Assembly: GCA_964395095.1 (NCBI GenBank) | Contig: CAYMZZ010000011.1 | Coordinates: 124,001-188,000, forward strand | Direction: 5' to 3' | DNA: 64,000 nt | DNA from: CAYMZZ01 sp964395095 | Lineage (GTDB): Bacteria > Bacteroidota > Bacteroidia > Chitinophagales > Chitinophagaceae | Shown here: piece by piece, positions 34,846 through 43,616 of the stretch | Position numbering within the stretch: position 1 is the stretch's first letter | How the letters are laid out: every line of letters starts with the position of its first letter | Notes under the pieces: model-generated | What the model was told of the DNA's origin: nothing | What the model saw: only the letters and a program-made list of their open reading frames with translations | The model's database searches: none | Made by a program: the position numbers and the translations under genes

Positions 34846-36921
34846 ATGGAACATCCAAATCTACACAATCACCAGCACGGCAAAAGTGATAAGCAGCCGG
34901 AAGACCATCAGCACCATCACGCTGCAACGAAAAATCACGACGATCATGGTCATAAAAAACATGATGATCATGCAGGGCATGATAAACATGCCGGCCATCA
35001 TACGCATGACTTTTTAAAACGCTTTTGGATATGCTTAATACTAACCATACCTGTGCTCTTGCTTTCGCACATGATACAGGATTGGTTGAATTTCAGCATG
35101 CGTTTTCCGGGCGATAAATATGTGTTGCTTGCGTTGGGAACCATAATCTATTTCTATGGCGGGATGCCTTTTTTGAAGGGGCTGGTAACAGAGATCAGAA
35201 ACAAGGCCATTGGCATGATGACCCTGGTGGCTCTGGCTATCACCGTTGCTTTTGTTTACAGTGTTGCTATTGTTTTTGGCTTGCCGGGCATGGACTTCTT
35301 TTGGGAATTGGCAACCCTGATTGACATTATGTTGCTAGGGCACTGGATAGAAATGAGGTCTTCAATGGCAGCTTCTAATGCCTTGCAATCCCTTGTGGCC
35401 TTGCTTCCTGCCAATGTGCATGTAGAACGAAACGGGGAAGTAACAGATATAAACATCCAGGAGTTGCAGAAAGGAGATACTGTCATCATCAAGCCGGGTG
35501 AAAAAATACCGGCAGATGGTTTAGTAACAGAAGGCAATTCATTTGTGGATGAAAGCATGTTGACCGGCGAAAGTGTGCCCGTGAAGAAAGAAAAAGATGC
35601 AAAAGTAATTGCTGGTGCAGTTAATGGTGGTGGCGCTTTGAAAGTAAACGTTACAGGGGCAGGTAAGGACAGCTATCTGAACAAGGTAATTACCATGGTG
35701 GAGGCTGCACAGAATGCCAAATCCAAAACACAGAACCTCGCTGATAAAGCTGCTAAATGGCTTACAATTGTTGCTATTGTTGTAGGCGTTGCCACTTTCA
35801 TAGTTTGGTATATCAGCAACGATTTGGCTTTTGCACTGGAAAGAATGGTAACGGTAATGGTTATATCGTGTCCACACGCTTTAGGCGTTGCCATTCCCCT
35901 GGTAGCTGCTATCTCTACTACGGCGGCAGCCAGGCATGGTTTACTCATTAGAAACAGAACAGCGTTTGAAGATGCAAGAAAGCTTACCACCATCATTTTT
36001 GATAAAACCGGAACACTTACCAAAGGTTCACATGAAGTGCAAAAAGTGTTCAGCATTTCAGATGAATACAGCAGCGATGAAATATTGCAGTACGCTGCCG
36101 CCATCCAGCAACATTCAGAACACTACATTGCCCGGGGCATGCTGAAAAAATTGAAGGAAAAGAATTTGCAATTAGGACAGTCTTCCGCTTTCACCTACAT
36201 GCCGGGTATCGGTGTGTCGGGTACTGTCAACGGAAGGAAAGTGGTTGCAGCAGGACCTAATTACTTTTCAAAAGAAAATAAGCAACTCCCAACTATACCA
36301 TCGGAAATTGACCAGAACACAGAGACAGTCAATTTCCTGATGATTGATGGCGAACCGGTAGGCATCGTTACATTGGCAGATACAATCAGGGAAACTTCAG
36401 CCGAAGCCATTGAACAATTAAAAAGCATGCACATCAAATCATTTCTGCTTACAGGAGACAACGAAAAGATAGCGGCTGCAGTTTCCAATAAATTGGGCAT
36501 GGATGGCTACTTAGCGAATGTACTGCCACACCAGAAACAGGAGAAAATAACAGAGTTTCAAAACAAAGGTGAAGTAGTAGCGATGACTGGTGATGGCGTA
36601 AATGATGCTCCGGCTTTAGCAGCGGCGGATGTAGGCATTGCAGTAGGCAGCGGAACAGATGTAGCAGCCGAAACAGCAGATATAATTCTGGTAAACAGCG
36701 ACCCGAAAGATGTAGTGCAAATGATTGACTTTGGCAGAAAAACCTACCGCAAAATGATACAGAACCTTACCTGGGCTATTGGTTATAACGTCATTGCCAT
36801 TCCATTGGCAGCAGGAGTTCTTTACCCAAATTTTATGCTTAGTCCGGCAATGGGTGCAGTGCTGATGAGTTTAAGTACAGTGATCGTTGCCATAAATGCC
36901 AGGATGTTGAAGTTGAAGTAG
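34846..36921 (+). CDS. copB: CopB-type (P1B-3) heavy-metal ATPase with His-rich N-terminus
   Basis: A 691-aa P-type ATPase. The first ~55 residues are a His/Asp/Lys-rich tail (e.g. HDDHGHKKHDDHAGHDKHAG) in place of HMA domains. The membrane motif is CPH at residues 342-344 (VISCPHALGVAIP), which defines the P1B-3/CopB group linked to Cu and Ag export. Phosphorylation Asp386 (DKTGTLTKG), QHSEHYIARG in the nucleotide domain, and GDGVNDAPAL hinge follow. It complements CopA (CPC) at 17029: two differently built copper exporters in one island. Confidence 0.93.
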   Translation: MEHPNLHNHQHGKSDKQPEDHQHHHAATKNHDDHGHKKHDDHAGHDKHAGHHTHDFLKRFWICLILTIPVLLLSHMIQDWLNFSMRFPGDKYVLLALGTIIYFYGGMPFLKGLVTEIRNKAIGMMTLVALAITVAFVYSVAIVFGLPGMDFFWELATLIDIMLLGHWIEMRSSMAASNALQSLVALLPANVHVERNGEVTDINIQELQKGDTVIIKPGEKIPADGLVTEGNSFVDESMLTGESVPVKKEKDAKVIAGAVNGGGALKVNVTGAGKDSYLNKVITMVEAAQNAKSKTQNLADKAAKWLTIVAIVVGVATFIVWYISNDLAFALERMVTVMVISCPHALGVAIPLVAAISTTAAARHGLLIRNRTAFEDARKLTTIIFDKTGTLTKGSHEVQKVFSISDEYSSDEILQYAAAIQQHSEHYIARGMLKKLKEKNLQLGQSSAFTYMPGIGVSGTVNGRKVVAAGPNYFSKENKQLPTIPSEIDQNTETVNFLMIDGEPVGIVTLADTIRETSAEAIEQLKSMHIKSFLLTGDNEKIAAAVSNKLGMDGYLANVLPHQKQEKITEFQNKGEVVAMTGDGVNDAPALAAADVGIAVGSGTDVAAETADIILVNSDPKDVVQMIDFGRKTYRKMIQNLTWAIGYNVIAIPLAAGVLYPNFMLSPAMGAVLMSLSTVIVAINARMLKLK

Positions 36922-36982
36922 TCCCATTTTATCTGAAATAAACTTCAGAATAATCGGGAAAATAAAATGATTAGATCCTAAA

Positions 36983-37012
36983 GGCCATCAGAAAACTCAG
37001 TTCCTGATGGCC
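36983..37012 (+). terminator. Stem-loop downstream of copB
   Basis: GGCCATCAG (36983-36991), a 12-base loop, CTGATGGCC (37004-37012). A perfect 9-bp stem without a T-run, 60 bp after copB. Termination or transcript-end stabilisation is likely. Confidence 0.5.
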
Positions 37013-37125
37013 GCATTCTGTTGTCAGGTAAGTCGTGTCTCGTCCTGATCCGTCATCTTTTCGATTTACTATAAGGATAATTTTCTTATCAATATATTCC
37101 AATTTATCCGGTAAATGTATCAGAG

Positions 37126-37203
37126 CTGCAAAAGCTTTTTGTAACAATATTAGCAGTTCTATTACTGACCTTCATTACCGGAGCCACTAGTCAACTGCAC
37201 TAA
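37126..37203 (+). pseudogene. Decayed HYC_CC_PP gene copy (signal-peptide remnant)
   Basis: The frame LQKLFVTILAVLLLTFITGA, then TSQLH and a TAA, matches the signal peptide and first mature residues of HYC_CC_PP proteins; the HYC motif is lost at the stop. It has no start codon left. It lies ~150 bp upstream of the intact copy at 37356, the same arrangement as at 21125/21368. Confidence 0.65.
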
Positions 37204-37355
37204 TTATCTGCCTTCAAAGTCCTTGCAATTCATAACAGACTGCGAAGGCAACTCGGTTAGGGCAAACAAATATTGATGAGGGTCACTATTTAAGTTGATC
37301 AACGTCATAAAACCACGTAAATAGCATTCATACCTTTAATTGCAATTTTACTCTA

Positions 37356-37748
37356 GTGAAGAAAATTTCTGTTTTCATACTAGCCCTTCTATACATCACA
37401 ACATCTTCTGGTGTGATGATAAACATGCATTATTGCATGGGAGAATTGACTAAATTGGGCTTATCACATAATAAAGATAAAAGTTGCTCTAATTGTGGCA
37501 TGAAGGAAAGCGAAAGCAATGGTTGCTGTAAAGACGAACAACACCTTCTAAAAATTGATAAAGAGCAAAAAACTTCTAATGCGTCTTATCAATTACCGCA
37601 GTTTACATCCGATGCTCTAATCCACACTTCTTTTGAATTAAGTTCTGTATATGTTCCTTCATTATTGGAAGAACATCCGCTTGAAAAAGCACCTCCACGA
37701 GGAAAAAATTTGCCTCTTTTTATTCGCAACTGCGTTTTTAGAATATAA
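37356..37748 (+). CDS. HYC_CC_PP family exported protein (second copy)
   Basis: A 130-aa protein from GTG 37356. It has a signal peptide (residues 1-19), HYC in MHYCMGELTK, CSNCGMKES, CC in NGCCKDEQ, and PP in KAPPRGKN. It is closely similar in plan to the protein at 21368, and the promoter regions share GTAAATAG...TACCTTT. Unlike the first copy it is not followed by Cus genes but stands alone behind copB. Presumed periplasmic soft-metal protein. Confidence 0.85.
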   Translation: MKKISVFILALLYITTSSGVMINMHYCMGELTKLGLSHNKDKSCSNCGMKESESNGCCKDEQHLLKIDKEQKTSNASYQLPQFTSDALIHTSFELSSVYVPSLLEEHPLEKAPPRGKNLPLFIRNCVFRI

Positions 37749-37979
37749 TCCTTTCATTTGATGATTGCCCGACATAATGCGGGTTTTAGGTGTTCTAATA
37801 GTCCGAACTCTTTTTCTCTCTTGAATGACCGTGTTTAGACAAAGAACGGACAATACATTACGATTACCATTGCATAAACGATGCTTGCAAACATCTTTCA
37901 TCACACGTCAGATTAATACTGACGAAATAATGCTAATATTTTTACTAATCATATTTCTTACAATTCAAAAATTAAACAG

Positions 37980-38585
37980 ATGAAAAAGTTCAATTATGCT
38001 ATTATGCTGGCAATAAATATTCTTGTACTTTCTGCAGCAGTAGCGCAGAAAGACAGCAGTGGTATTTATAAAACTGCTGAAGACTTTCAAACCAGGAAAT
38101 TGTCGTATGCTATAAATTATAAAACAGAAAAGCACAAGATAAAAGACAATATCCTGTTTAAGGATGAGAAAATAATTGTTAAACACAAAGGTGAAACATA
38201 CACGCTGTTAAAACATAATACTTACGGTTACAGGAATACAAAAGGTGTGGAATTCCGGTTTATAGATAATAAAGCATACAAAGTGCTGAATCCTGGTCAA
38301 TCCCTTCTCATATATTTTTACCAGCATACGGCTCACACCGGGAAGGATATAAACCGGGGCTTGTATCAGCCAGAGTATTATTTCAGCAAAGACGCTACTT
38401 CCCCATTGCAGGATTTAACATTAACTAATGTGAAGACGAGCTTTCCGGAAAACCATAAGCTTCATGATGCCTTAGATGCACAATTTAAAAGCGATAAGGA
38501 ATTGTATTCGTATGACAGTTTTCATAAAATGTATAAACTGAACTGGGTAATAAGTAACATCTTACCTGGCACTTACAACAATTAA
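37980..38585 (+). CDS. Secreted protein of unknown function, paralogue A
   Basis: A 201-aa protein with a signal peptide (residues ~1-22, ending AVAQ). It starts its mature part with KDSSGIYKTAEDFQTRKLSY and contains YAINYKTEKHKI, NTYGYRNTKG and YYFSKDA. The gene at 39369 encodes a clear paralogue with the same landmarks (KDSSGIYQTADDF, YAINYKTEKHKI, YYFSKDA). I do not recognise the family. The two copies flank a small ORF and a broken YceI-like gene. Confidence 0.7.
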   Translation: MKKFNYAIMLAINILVLSAAVAQKDSSGIYKTAEDFQTRKLSYAINYKTEKHKIKDNILFKDEKIIVKHKGETYTLLKHNTYGYRNTKGVEFRFIDNKAYKVLNPGQSLLIYFYQHTAHTGKDINRGLYQPEYYFSKDATSPLQDLTLTNVKTSFPENHKLHDALDAQFKSDKELYSYDSFHKMYKLNWVISNILPGTYNN

Positions 38586-38640
38586 AAATGCCCCTTCATT
38601 GTTTTTTTGAATTGATATTTCAAAATATAAAACAATTACT

Positions 38641-38823
38641 ATGACATGCGGTAACAATTGTACATATAATCAGGATAACTCCGTCAAACGAGATAGCTCC
38701 AGAAGAGATTTTAATACGCACATGCGTCAACGGGCTATGCCGACAGAGGATGAATACAAAAAGATAACAGAATTTATGCAACAGGGTGATTACGTAACTG
38801 AACAGACATGCGTACAGGTTTAA
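38641..38823 (+). CDS. 60-aa Cys-containing hypothetical protein
   Basis: ATG start shortly after paralogue A. It reads MTCGNNCTYNQDNSVKRDSS and ends TEQTCVQV. It has no signal peptide and four Cys residues. It overlaps the start of the YceI-like gene by 16 bp, suggesting coupling. Family unknown; it could be non-coding. Confidence 0.4.
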   Translation: MTCGNNCTYNQDNSVKRDSSRRDFNTHMRQRAMPTEDEYKKITEFMQQGDYVTEQTCVQV

Positions 38824-39338
38824 TGGTTATATGGTTACTAAGTGTGGGGATAACATCAGCCGCACAATTGTACAGCACACAGTCCGGTAAAATACTGGTA
38901 AGAGGAAAGTACAATGGTGCTACGGTTGCTGCTGTAAGCAACCACCTGCACATGCAGTTGAATTATGGCAAAGCTGAGATGTATATTCGGCTGGTGATTC
39001 CCACTATGATGACGGATAATGATTCACTGAATATGCTGTTGCAAAAGCTTGCAGGAAGCGATGCTCATTTTGCCGGTAAGATGAATATTAATTTTGTGTA
39101 AACAAAATCTCATCCAAGACAAAAGTTCCTTACGAACGGCACCCTGACGATTAATGGCATATCAAAGGCTTTCAGTTTTACTTCAGCATTGGAACATTTT
39201 CCCAGCGGCAGTGTAAGCTGCAATCTAAGCGCTGAGTTTGTAATCAACCTGAATGAGTTTGGCATTAACACACAGCCTGGCGAGAATAAAATCGCCATTC
39301 GGTTTACGCAATTGATCCTTAAAAAACCAGGAGAATAA
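38808..39338 (+). pseudogene. YceI-like protein with an in-frame stop
   Basis: From ATG 38808: signal peptide MRTGLMVIWLLSVGITSAA, then beta-rich sequence up to GKMNINFV and a TAA at 39099-39101. The same frame continues open with QKFLTNGTLTINGISKAFSF and ends FTQLILKKPGE at TAA 39336-39338. The second part is the characteristic half of YceI-like lipocalin-fold proteins (a strand FLTNGTLTINGISK). A single nonsense codon therefore splits one ~175-aa gene. Sequencing error or true decay cannot be told apart here. Confidence 0.7.
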
Positions 39339-39368
39339 TAATTATTTAACACACTTAAAAATAAAGTT

Positions 39369-39953
39369 ATGAAAAAGAAAATTCCATTTTTAACAGCAAT
39401 TGGCCTGTTGGCAATTACTATGAATGCCACAGCACAAAAAGACAGCAGCGGCATCTATCAGACAGCCGATGATTTCAGAAACCAAAAATTGTCTTACGCC
39501 ATCAACTACAAGACCGAGAAGCACAAAATCAATGACTATCTACTTTTTGATGCTACGGAAGTAAAAGTAAAGCACCACGGCACTACTTACACGCTTGATA
39601 AAAGTACCACTTACGGTTACAAAAGTACCACAGGTGAAGTGTTTCGGTTTGTTGGCAACGAAGCCTATACAGTTTTAAATCCGGATGAAGATCTTTTGTT
39701 GTATCTGCACACTACCCCGGTTAGCCCACTGGTTAACCCCACAAAGAAAGTTGAAGAACATTACTATTTCTCAAAGGATGCAGCCAGTGCACCTGTTGAT
39801 TTAACAATTGATAATTTAAAAAAGGCCTTTCATGAAAATTCAAAATTTCTTGCTTCCATTGATAAGTATTTTAAAAATGATGAGCAACTGTCCAGCTATG
39901 ATGAAAAGCGCAAAACGTACACGCTGAACCGGTTGCTGCAATCGAGCAGATAA
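39369..39953 (+). CDS. Secreted protein of unknown function, paralogue B
   Basis: A 194-aa paralogue of the 37980 product: signal peptide (1-22, ending TATAQ-like NATAQ), then KDSSGIYQTADDFRNQKLSY, YAINYKTEKHKI, TTYGYKSTTGEVF and YYFSKDA. The pair probably arose by local duplication with later divergence. Function unknown. Confidence 0.7.
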   Translation: MKKKIPFLTAIGLLAITMNATAQKDSSGIYQTADDFRNQKLSYAINYKTEKHKINDYLLFDATEVKVKHHGTTYTLDKSTTYGYKSTTGEVFRFVGNEAYTVLNPDEDLLLYLHTTPVSPLVNPTKKVEEHYYFSKDAASAPVDLTIDNLKKAFHENSKFLASIDKYFKNDEQLSSYDEKRKTYTLNRLLQSSR

Positions 39954-40068
39954 TGACACGGAACAGTAAGTCCGGGTTCGTAAGCGGCAGGCATGTAGAA
40001 AGAATTTCTAACAAAAGAGACCTTTTATCAGTGGAGCAATAATTATTTGATACACTTAAAAAAAAAAT

Positions 40069-40716
40069 ATGAAAACGGATATTTGGTTTACGGCTGTGTT
40101 TGCTGCCATTGTCCTGGCTGGTTGCAGTACCACCTATAGTGCCGTTTCTGCAGACTACGACAGGTCAGCAGATTTCAGCCAATATAAAACATTTGCCTGG
40201 CTGCCGGATAAAGCAGACACAACGAATACTCCTTACAACAATGAGATTATCCGCAATAATATCCGGAATTATTTTGGACAGTGTATGAGTGACAGAGGAT
40301 ATAAGTTTGATGGGGAAACCCCGGATATTTTAATGCAATTGGTAATAACCAACGCAAAAAAAGAACGGGTGGTTAGCACTTATCCTTCCAGTTACTATTA
40401 TCGTCCCTATTATTTTGGCAGTTTCTATTATTCGCCCTATCCATACGGATATTATTACCGGCATTACCCTTCCTATGGCTATGGTTATTCGGGCTTTTCC
40501 GGTTATTCTACCACACAAAAACAGGAGTATGTCAACGGATCTATCACGTTAAATCTTGTTGACAAAAAAGCAAATAAACTGGTTTGGACCGGAACAGCGG
40601 AAGGAGATATTTATGATCCTTCACATATCAGTCACGATCTGCACCCTGCCGTGCATCGGATTTTAGATCAATACCCGGTGAAGTCTTTAATAAATCGTAC
40701 TCATAAAATCAGGTAG
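40069..40716 (+). CDS. DUF4136 lipoprotein with Tyr-rich loop
   Basis: A 215-aa lipoprotein (lipobox VLAGCSTT). DUF4136 begins with YDRSADFSQYKTFAWLP, typical of the family. A Tyr/Pro/Ser-rich loop (~105-150, e.g. SFYYSPYPYGYYYRHYPSYG) interrupts the domain before YVNGSITLNLVDKKANKLVW. The periplasmic-side or outer-membrane function is unknown. Confidence 0.85.
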   Translation: MKTDIWFTAVFAAIVLAGCSTTYSAVSADYDRSADFSQYKTFAWLPDKADTTNTPYNNEIIRNNIRNYFGQCMSDRGYKFDGETPDILMQLVITNAKKERVVSTYPSSYYYRPYYFGSFYYSPYPYGYYYRHYPSYGYGYSGFSGYSTTQKQEYVNGSITLNLVDKKANKLVWTGTAEGDIYDPSHISHDLHPAVHRILDQYPVKSLINRTHKIR

Positions 40717-40770
40717 AATGATGAAAGAATTTACGAGAATAATTTTTTGGGAAATTAAAAATATTAAAAC

Positions 40771-41811
40771 ATGAAAGCATTAGTTTATCACGGTCCCGGT
40801 AATAAATCGTGGGAAGAAAAACCAAAACCGGTAATAAAAGAACCAACAGATGCCATAGTAAAAATTCTTAAAACAACAATATGCGGAACAGATCTGCATA
40901 TTTTGAAAGGAGATGTGCCCGAAGTAACAGATGGTAGGATACTGGGACACGAAGGAGTAGGCGTAATAGAGGAAATTGGGAATTCAGTCACGGGTTTTAA
41001 GAAAGGAGACCATGTAATTATCTCCTGCATCTCATCGTGTGGTAAATGTGATTATTGCAAGCGTGGCATGTATTCGCATTGTGAAAATGGCGGATGGATA
41101 TTGGGCCATTTAATTGATGGAACACAGGCCGAATATGTTAGGATTCCATTTGCTGATAATAGCTTGTACCATATTCCTGCCGGAAGCGATGAAGAAGCGC
41201 TGGTAATGCTGAGTGATATTTTGCCAACCGGTTTTGAATGCGGTGTGCTTAACGGTAAAGTGCAACCTGGAAATACCGTGGCTATTGTCGGTTCAGGACC
41301 GATAGGACTGGCTGCGTTGCTTACTGCACAGTTTTATTCTCCTGCTGAAATCATAATGATTGATCCGGATGATAATCGCCTGGAAACAGCAAAAATATTT
41401 GGGGCAACACAGATTATTAATAACAATAAAGAAAATGCAGTTGAGAAAGTAAAGCAGCTTACCAACAATAGAGGAGTTGATACAGCGATTGAAGCGGTAG
41501 GCATCCCGGCAACATTTGAATTGTGCGAATCGCTGGTGGCGCCTGGCGGTATCATTGCGAATATTGGTGTACATGGTAAGAGTGTGGAACTTCACCTGGA
41601 AACTCTGTGGGCACATAATATCACTATAACTACACGTTTAGTTGATACAGTTACTACACCGATGTTGCTCAAAACAATTCAATCAAAAAAGCTCAATTCA
41701 AAGCAACTGATCACACATTATTTTAAATTAAGCGATATCATTAATGCATATGATACATTTCAACATGCTGCAAAAGAAAAAGCCTTGAAAGTAATATTGA
41801 GGAATGAGTAA
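40771..41811 (+). CDS. Zinc-dependent alcohol dehydrogenase (MDR family)
   Basis: A 346-aa medium-chain dehydrogenase. Catalytic zinc ligands: Cys38 (TTICGTDLH) and the His of LGHEGVGVIEEIG. The structural zinc site is CGKCDYCKRGMYSHC, and the NAD-binding motif is VAIVGSGPIGLAALL. It would interconvert alcohols and aldehydes/ketones in the cytoplasm. It opens the stress/energy gene group 40771-48258. Substrate not known. Confidence 0.9.
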   Translation: MKALVYHGPGNKSWEEKPKPVIKEPTDAIVKILKTTICGTDLHILKGDVPEVTDGRILGHEGVGVIEEIGNSVTGFKKGDHVIISCISSCGKCDYCKRGMYSHCENGGWILGHLIDGTQAEYVRIPFADNSLYHIPAGSDEEALVMLSDILPTGFECGVLNGKVQPGNTVAIVGSGPIGLAALLTAQFYSPAEIIMIDPDDNRLETAKIFGATQIINNNKENAVEKVKQLTNNRGVDTAIEAVGIPATFELCESLVAPGGIIANIGVHGKSVELHLETLWAHNITITTRLVDTVTTPMLLKTIQSKKLNSKQLITHYFKLSDIINAYDTFQHAAKEKALKVILRNE

Positions 41812-41934
41812 ACATAGGAACGAAGCTATTTTGTAAAGAGGAACTACACATAGTCCATATCTATAAATTGAAATCAATAAATATGAACACGCAGTCATAA
41901 AACCAGATAAGAAAGATTCTAAAAACTATTTATC

Positions 41935-42138
41935 ATGGAAGCCGTAGCAGAACCCATTTCAAAAAAGCTAAGTGTTGTGCAAATGGTACCAGATGCCAGC
42001 CATTTGTTGCAGCCACCTGTTGTTTCCATTGAAAAACAAAAAGAACACCTAAATCAATTGGAAACAAAGCCGAAAAAGGAGCTGCCATTATTTTGGAACG
42101 AACCAATATTTAAACCCAAAGACTATGACCCATTATAA
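41935..42138 (+). CDS. 67-aa hypothetical protein upstream of the RNase gene
   Basis: MEAVAEPISKKLSVVQMVPD at the start and LFWNEPIFKPKDYDPL at the end. A small, charged, Pro-containing protein without signal peptide or membrane helix. It lies 20 bp before the beta-CASP gene. No family recognised. Confidence 0.5.
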   Translation: MEAVAEPISKKLSVVQMVPDASHLLQPPVVSIEKQKEHLNQLETKPKKELPLFWNEPIFKPKDYDPL

Positions 42139-42158
42139 TAACTTATAAAAACATATTT

Positions 42159-43586
42159 ATGAACCAAAATAACGAAATCATATTGCAATCGCTGGGTGCG
42201 GCAGAAACGGTAACGGGTTCCAAACACTTATTAAGAACACCCGAACTAAATATACTTATTGATTGCGGCCTGTTCCAGGGTATAAAATCATTACGAATGA
42301 AAAACCGGGAGGAATTACCCGTACAACCCAGCGAGATTGATGTGCTGCTGCTAACCCATGCACACCTTGATCACTGCGGGTATATTCCTCTCTTTGTAAA
42401 GAAAGGATTCAAAGGAAAGATTTACATGACTGCTCCAACAAGAGATTTGGCAGAAATCATTTTATACGACAGCGCCAAAATCCAGGAAGAGGACGCAGAA
42501 CGGGCAAACCGAGAAGGTTTTTCCAAGCATAAACCGGCGTTGCCTTTATACAAAACCGGGGATGTGGACTTCACTATACAACATTTTGAAGTAGTCGAGC
42601 ACAGTTCAGAAATTAAGTTATCACCACATATCAGTTTTCAGTTCAGAAAGAATGGACATATACTCGGCAGTGCTTGTGTACAATTGGAGTGTTTTGATAA
42701 AACCATTGTTTTTTCAGGCGATATTGGCCGTTATCAATCTGATTTCTTGCTACCACCGGCAAACATGAACAAAGCTGACTATGTAATCATGGAATCAACT
42801 TACGGAGACAGATTGCATAAAGGAGACCCTGCTGAACAACTAGCTACTATAATCAATGAAACTGTAGATCATCATGGCACTATACTAATACCAAGTTTTG
42901 CCGTGGGCCGGGCGCAGGAAATCTTGCACATTCTAAATAAACTCAAAAAGGAAAACAAAATCCCTCATTGGTTGCCCGTGTTTCTCGACAGCCCTATGGC
43001 GGCTGATGCAACAGATATATTGTGTCGTTATCCCAAATGGCATAAACTGAAACATGAAGAGTGTATGAGTGTGTGTAAAGATGTTGTCATCAACCGCGAC
43101 TGGCAAAACACACAAAATATTATTGCCAAGCATGGCAGTAAGATTGTTATTTCCGCCAGTGGTATGCTTACGGGTGGCCGTGTGCTGGAATACATGAAAC
43201 ATATTGCTCCACACGAAAATAATATCATCCTGCTAATCGGTTATCAGGCTGAAGGAACAAGAGGCCGGGCATTGCAAAACAAGACACATGAAGTAAAAAT
43301 TCATGGTAAGTATTATCCTGTCAGGGCAAGGGTAGTAGAAATTTCAGGATTGTCTGCACATGCTGATCAATCAGAACTGATTCAATGGCTGAAGCATTTC
43401 AAACATTTGCCGGAAAAAGTTTTTTTGGTGCATGGGGAATCTTCAGCTCAGGAAGCATTAAGAGTCAAAATTCAGGATGAATTCAGCATACCAGTTGAAA
43501 CACAAAAGCAGAATGAAGAAAAGGGTTTATTCAATATTGCAATGCCTTTAAGTGCACAAAAACAATCCGAAATACAAAATCTGTAA
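42159..43586 (+). CDS. Beta-CASP metallo-beta-lactamase RNase
   Basis: A 475-aa protein. MBL motifs: THAHLDHCGYIP (the HxHxDH metal site), GHILGSACV and FSGDIGRY. The beta-CASP part has SFAVGRAQEILHIL, FLDSPMAADATD, SASGMLTGGRVLEYMKH and the terminal SGLSAHADQSEL with LVHGESSA. This is the CPSF73/YSH1-like bacterial group, which cuts or degrades RNA. It is followed by an AMP-phosphorylase-like gene, so it may release nucleotides from RNA for that enzyme (inference). Confidence 0.9.
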   Translation: MNQNNEIILQSLGAAETVTGSKHLLRTPELNILIDCGLFQGIKSLRMKNREELPVQPSEIDVLLLTHAHLDHCGYIPLFVKKGFKGKIYMTAPTRDLAEIILYDSAKIQEEDAERANREGFSKHKPALPLYKTGDVDFTIQHFEVVEHSSEIKLSPHISFQFRKNGHILGSACVQLECFDKTIVFSGDIGRYQSDFLLPPANMNKADYVIMESTYGDRLHKGDPAEQLATIINETVDHHGTILIPSFAVGRAQEILHILNKLKKENKIPHWLPVFLDSPMAADATDILCRYPKWHKLKHEECMSVCKDVVINRDWQNTQNIIAKHGSKIVISASGMLTGGRVLEYMKHIAPHENNIILLIGYQAEGTRGRALQNKTHEVKIHGKYYPVRARVVEISGLSAHADQSELIQWLKHFKHLPEKVFLVHGESSAQEALRVKIQDEFSIPVETQKQNEEKGLFNIAMPLSAQKQSEIQNL

Positions 43587-43616
43587 GCAATAATTAAAAT
43601 AAATCAAAATGGTGAA

